A DNA stretch of 34,134 nt from the NCBI GenBank assembly GCA_903821635.1, contig CAIJLV010000117.1, positions 1-34,134 on the forward strand, in the 5' to 3' direction. Both the position numbers and the translations under genes were made by a program. The notes beneath the pieces were generated by a model. It did no database searches. It was not told the DNA's origin and saw only the letters and a list, made by a program, of their open reading frames with translations. Shown one piece after another: positions 33,561 to 34,134 of this stretch. This DNA comes from an uncultured Verrucomicrobiota bacterium (GTDB lineage Bacteria > Verrucomicrobiota > Verrucomicrobiia > Limisphaerales > UBA9464). How positions within the stretch are numbered: the first letter of the stretch is position 1; every line of letters begins with the position of its first letter.

Positions 33561-34134
33561 GCCGCCGTCCCACTTCCCCAGGCCGCACGGTCAACCTCGG
33601 CCTCCTCCAGCACGCCTGCACTCCGGATCCGGATCACAATCTCGCCACCTGTCTCAAAGCGGTCGAAAAAGCCGCCCGGGCGGGGGCTCAGATCATCTGC
33701 ACCCAGGAGCTGTTTCGGTCGCAGTATTTTTGCCAGAGCGAAGACCATCAACACTTCGGTCTGGCCGAGCGCATCCCCGGCCCGAGCACGGCAAAATTCC
33801 AGAAGCTCGCGCAGAAGCACGGCGTGGTGATCATCGCGTCCCTGTTCGAAAAGCGCGCCGAAGGGCTCTACCACAACACGGCGGCCATCATTGACGCCGA
33901 TGGTTCGTTGCTGGGCATCTACCGCAAGATGCACATCCCCGACGATCCGCTTTACTACGAGAAGTTCTACTTCACTCCGGGTGATCTCGGGTTCCGTGCG
34001 TGGGACACCAAGTTTGGCCGCATCGGGGTGCTGATCTGTTGGGATCAGTGGTATCCGGAAGCCGCGCGGCTTACGGCGATGAATGGGGCCGAAATCCTCT
34101 TCTACCCGACCGCCATCGGCTGGCATCCGTCAGA
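33557..34134 (+). CDS. aguB: Nitrilase-superfamily amidase, N-carbamoylputrescine amidase-like (3' end missing)
   Basis: The ATG at 33557 overlaps the kinase stop (ATGA), and the frame stays open to the window end, giving 192 residues. The nitrilase triad is present: Glu51 in CTQELF, Lys124 in YRKMHIPDDP, and Cys161 in LICWDQWYPEAAR. The stretches HIPDDPLYYEKFYFTPGD and ILFYPTAIGWHP are characteristic of N-carbamoylputrescine amidases, which cleave N-carbamoylputrescine to putrescine, CO2 and ammonia in agmatine-based polyamine synthesis. Agmatine deiminase often neighbours it, so aguA may follow beyond the window. The overlap with the kinase gene indicates translational coupling. Confidence 0.9.
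   Translation, partial: MSRRPTSPGRTVNLGLLQHACTPDPDHNLATCLKAVEKAARAGAQIICTQELFRSQYFCQSEDHQHFGLAERIPGPSTAKFQKLAQKHGVVIIASLFEKRAEGLYHNTAAIIDADGSLLGIYRKMHIPDDPLYYEKFYFTPGDLGFRAWDTKFGRIGVLICWDQWYPEAARLTAMNGAEILFYPTAIGWHPS

Noticed and set aside
1..34134. CRISPR arrays, phage genes, transposases, att sites and toxin-antitoxin pairs
   Set aside because: No direct-repeat array, integrase, transposase, capsid or toxin-antitoxin signature was found on either strand.

Overview
The window is about 34 kb of GC-rich chromosomal DNA from a Gram-negative bacterium. The gene set fits a member of the Verrucomicrobiota, perhaps a Pedosphaera/Limisphaera-like soil or freshwater lineage: an LL-diaminopimelate aminotransferase, a TonB-ExbB-ExbD-ExbD cluster, PEP-CTERM-type secreted proteins, a hopanoid-type radical SAM enzyme, PQQ-like beta-propellers and many secreted hydrolases. 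That placement is inferred from gene content only. No phage, IS element, integrase, CRISPR array or defence system was recognised. Many genes lack a clear Shine-Dalgarno sequence, so several start choices rest on conserved protein N-termini.

Layout. 1-5.6 kb: the 3' part of a secreted zinc metalloprotease, a secreted esterase, dapL (reverse), a small gamma-glutamylcyclotransferase-like protein and a membrane-anchored TPR protein (reverse). 5.6-9.2 kb (reverse): an 833-residue dimethylglycine/sarcosine dehydrogenase-like flavoenzyme and an unusual dihydropteroate-synthase-like protein. 9.4-10.9 kb: hpnJ. 11.0-14.6 kb: tonB-exbB-exbD-exbD followed by a periplasmic PQQ-repeat propeller. 14.8-19.4 kb: a SOUL-family lipoprotein, then on the reverse strand a xylose-isomerase-like TIM barrel, an EamA transporter, a SAM methyltransferase and a DUF3500 protein.

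19.7-25.0 kb: a secreted-protein island. Two paralogous PEP-CTERM proteins and one PEP-CTERM-like protein each have the same bipartite 51-base block 77-80 bases before the start codon. Strong intrinsic terminators follow the first two. A large secreted NHL/Vgb-type propeller and a small one-TM protein come next. 25.2-30.4 kb: a GT39-type membrane glycosyltransferase, a UDP-sugar epimerase, a secreted lipase-like hydrolase and a Tat-exported metallophosphoesterase. 30.4-32.2 kb (reverse): tRNA-Glu and tRNA-Lys with a shared terminator, panE and an HU gene with its own terminator. 32.4-34.1 kb: a Ser/Thr-kinase-like protein with Asn in place of the catalytic HRD Asp. It overlaps by an ATGA junction the start of an N-carbamoylputrescine-amidase-type nitrilase, which runs off the window.

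Functional links visible here are the TonB/Exb energy-transduction operon, the sugar-nucleotide epimerase next to a glycosyltransferase, the exported-protein island with shared upstream elements, and the coupled kinase/amidase pair. The most novel observation is the shared upstream block at the three secreted-protein genes. Next are the kinase and isomerase homologues with altered active-site residues and the pterin-binding-like protein lacking canonical DHPS loops.
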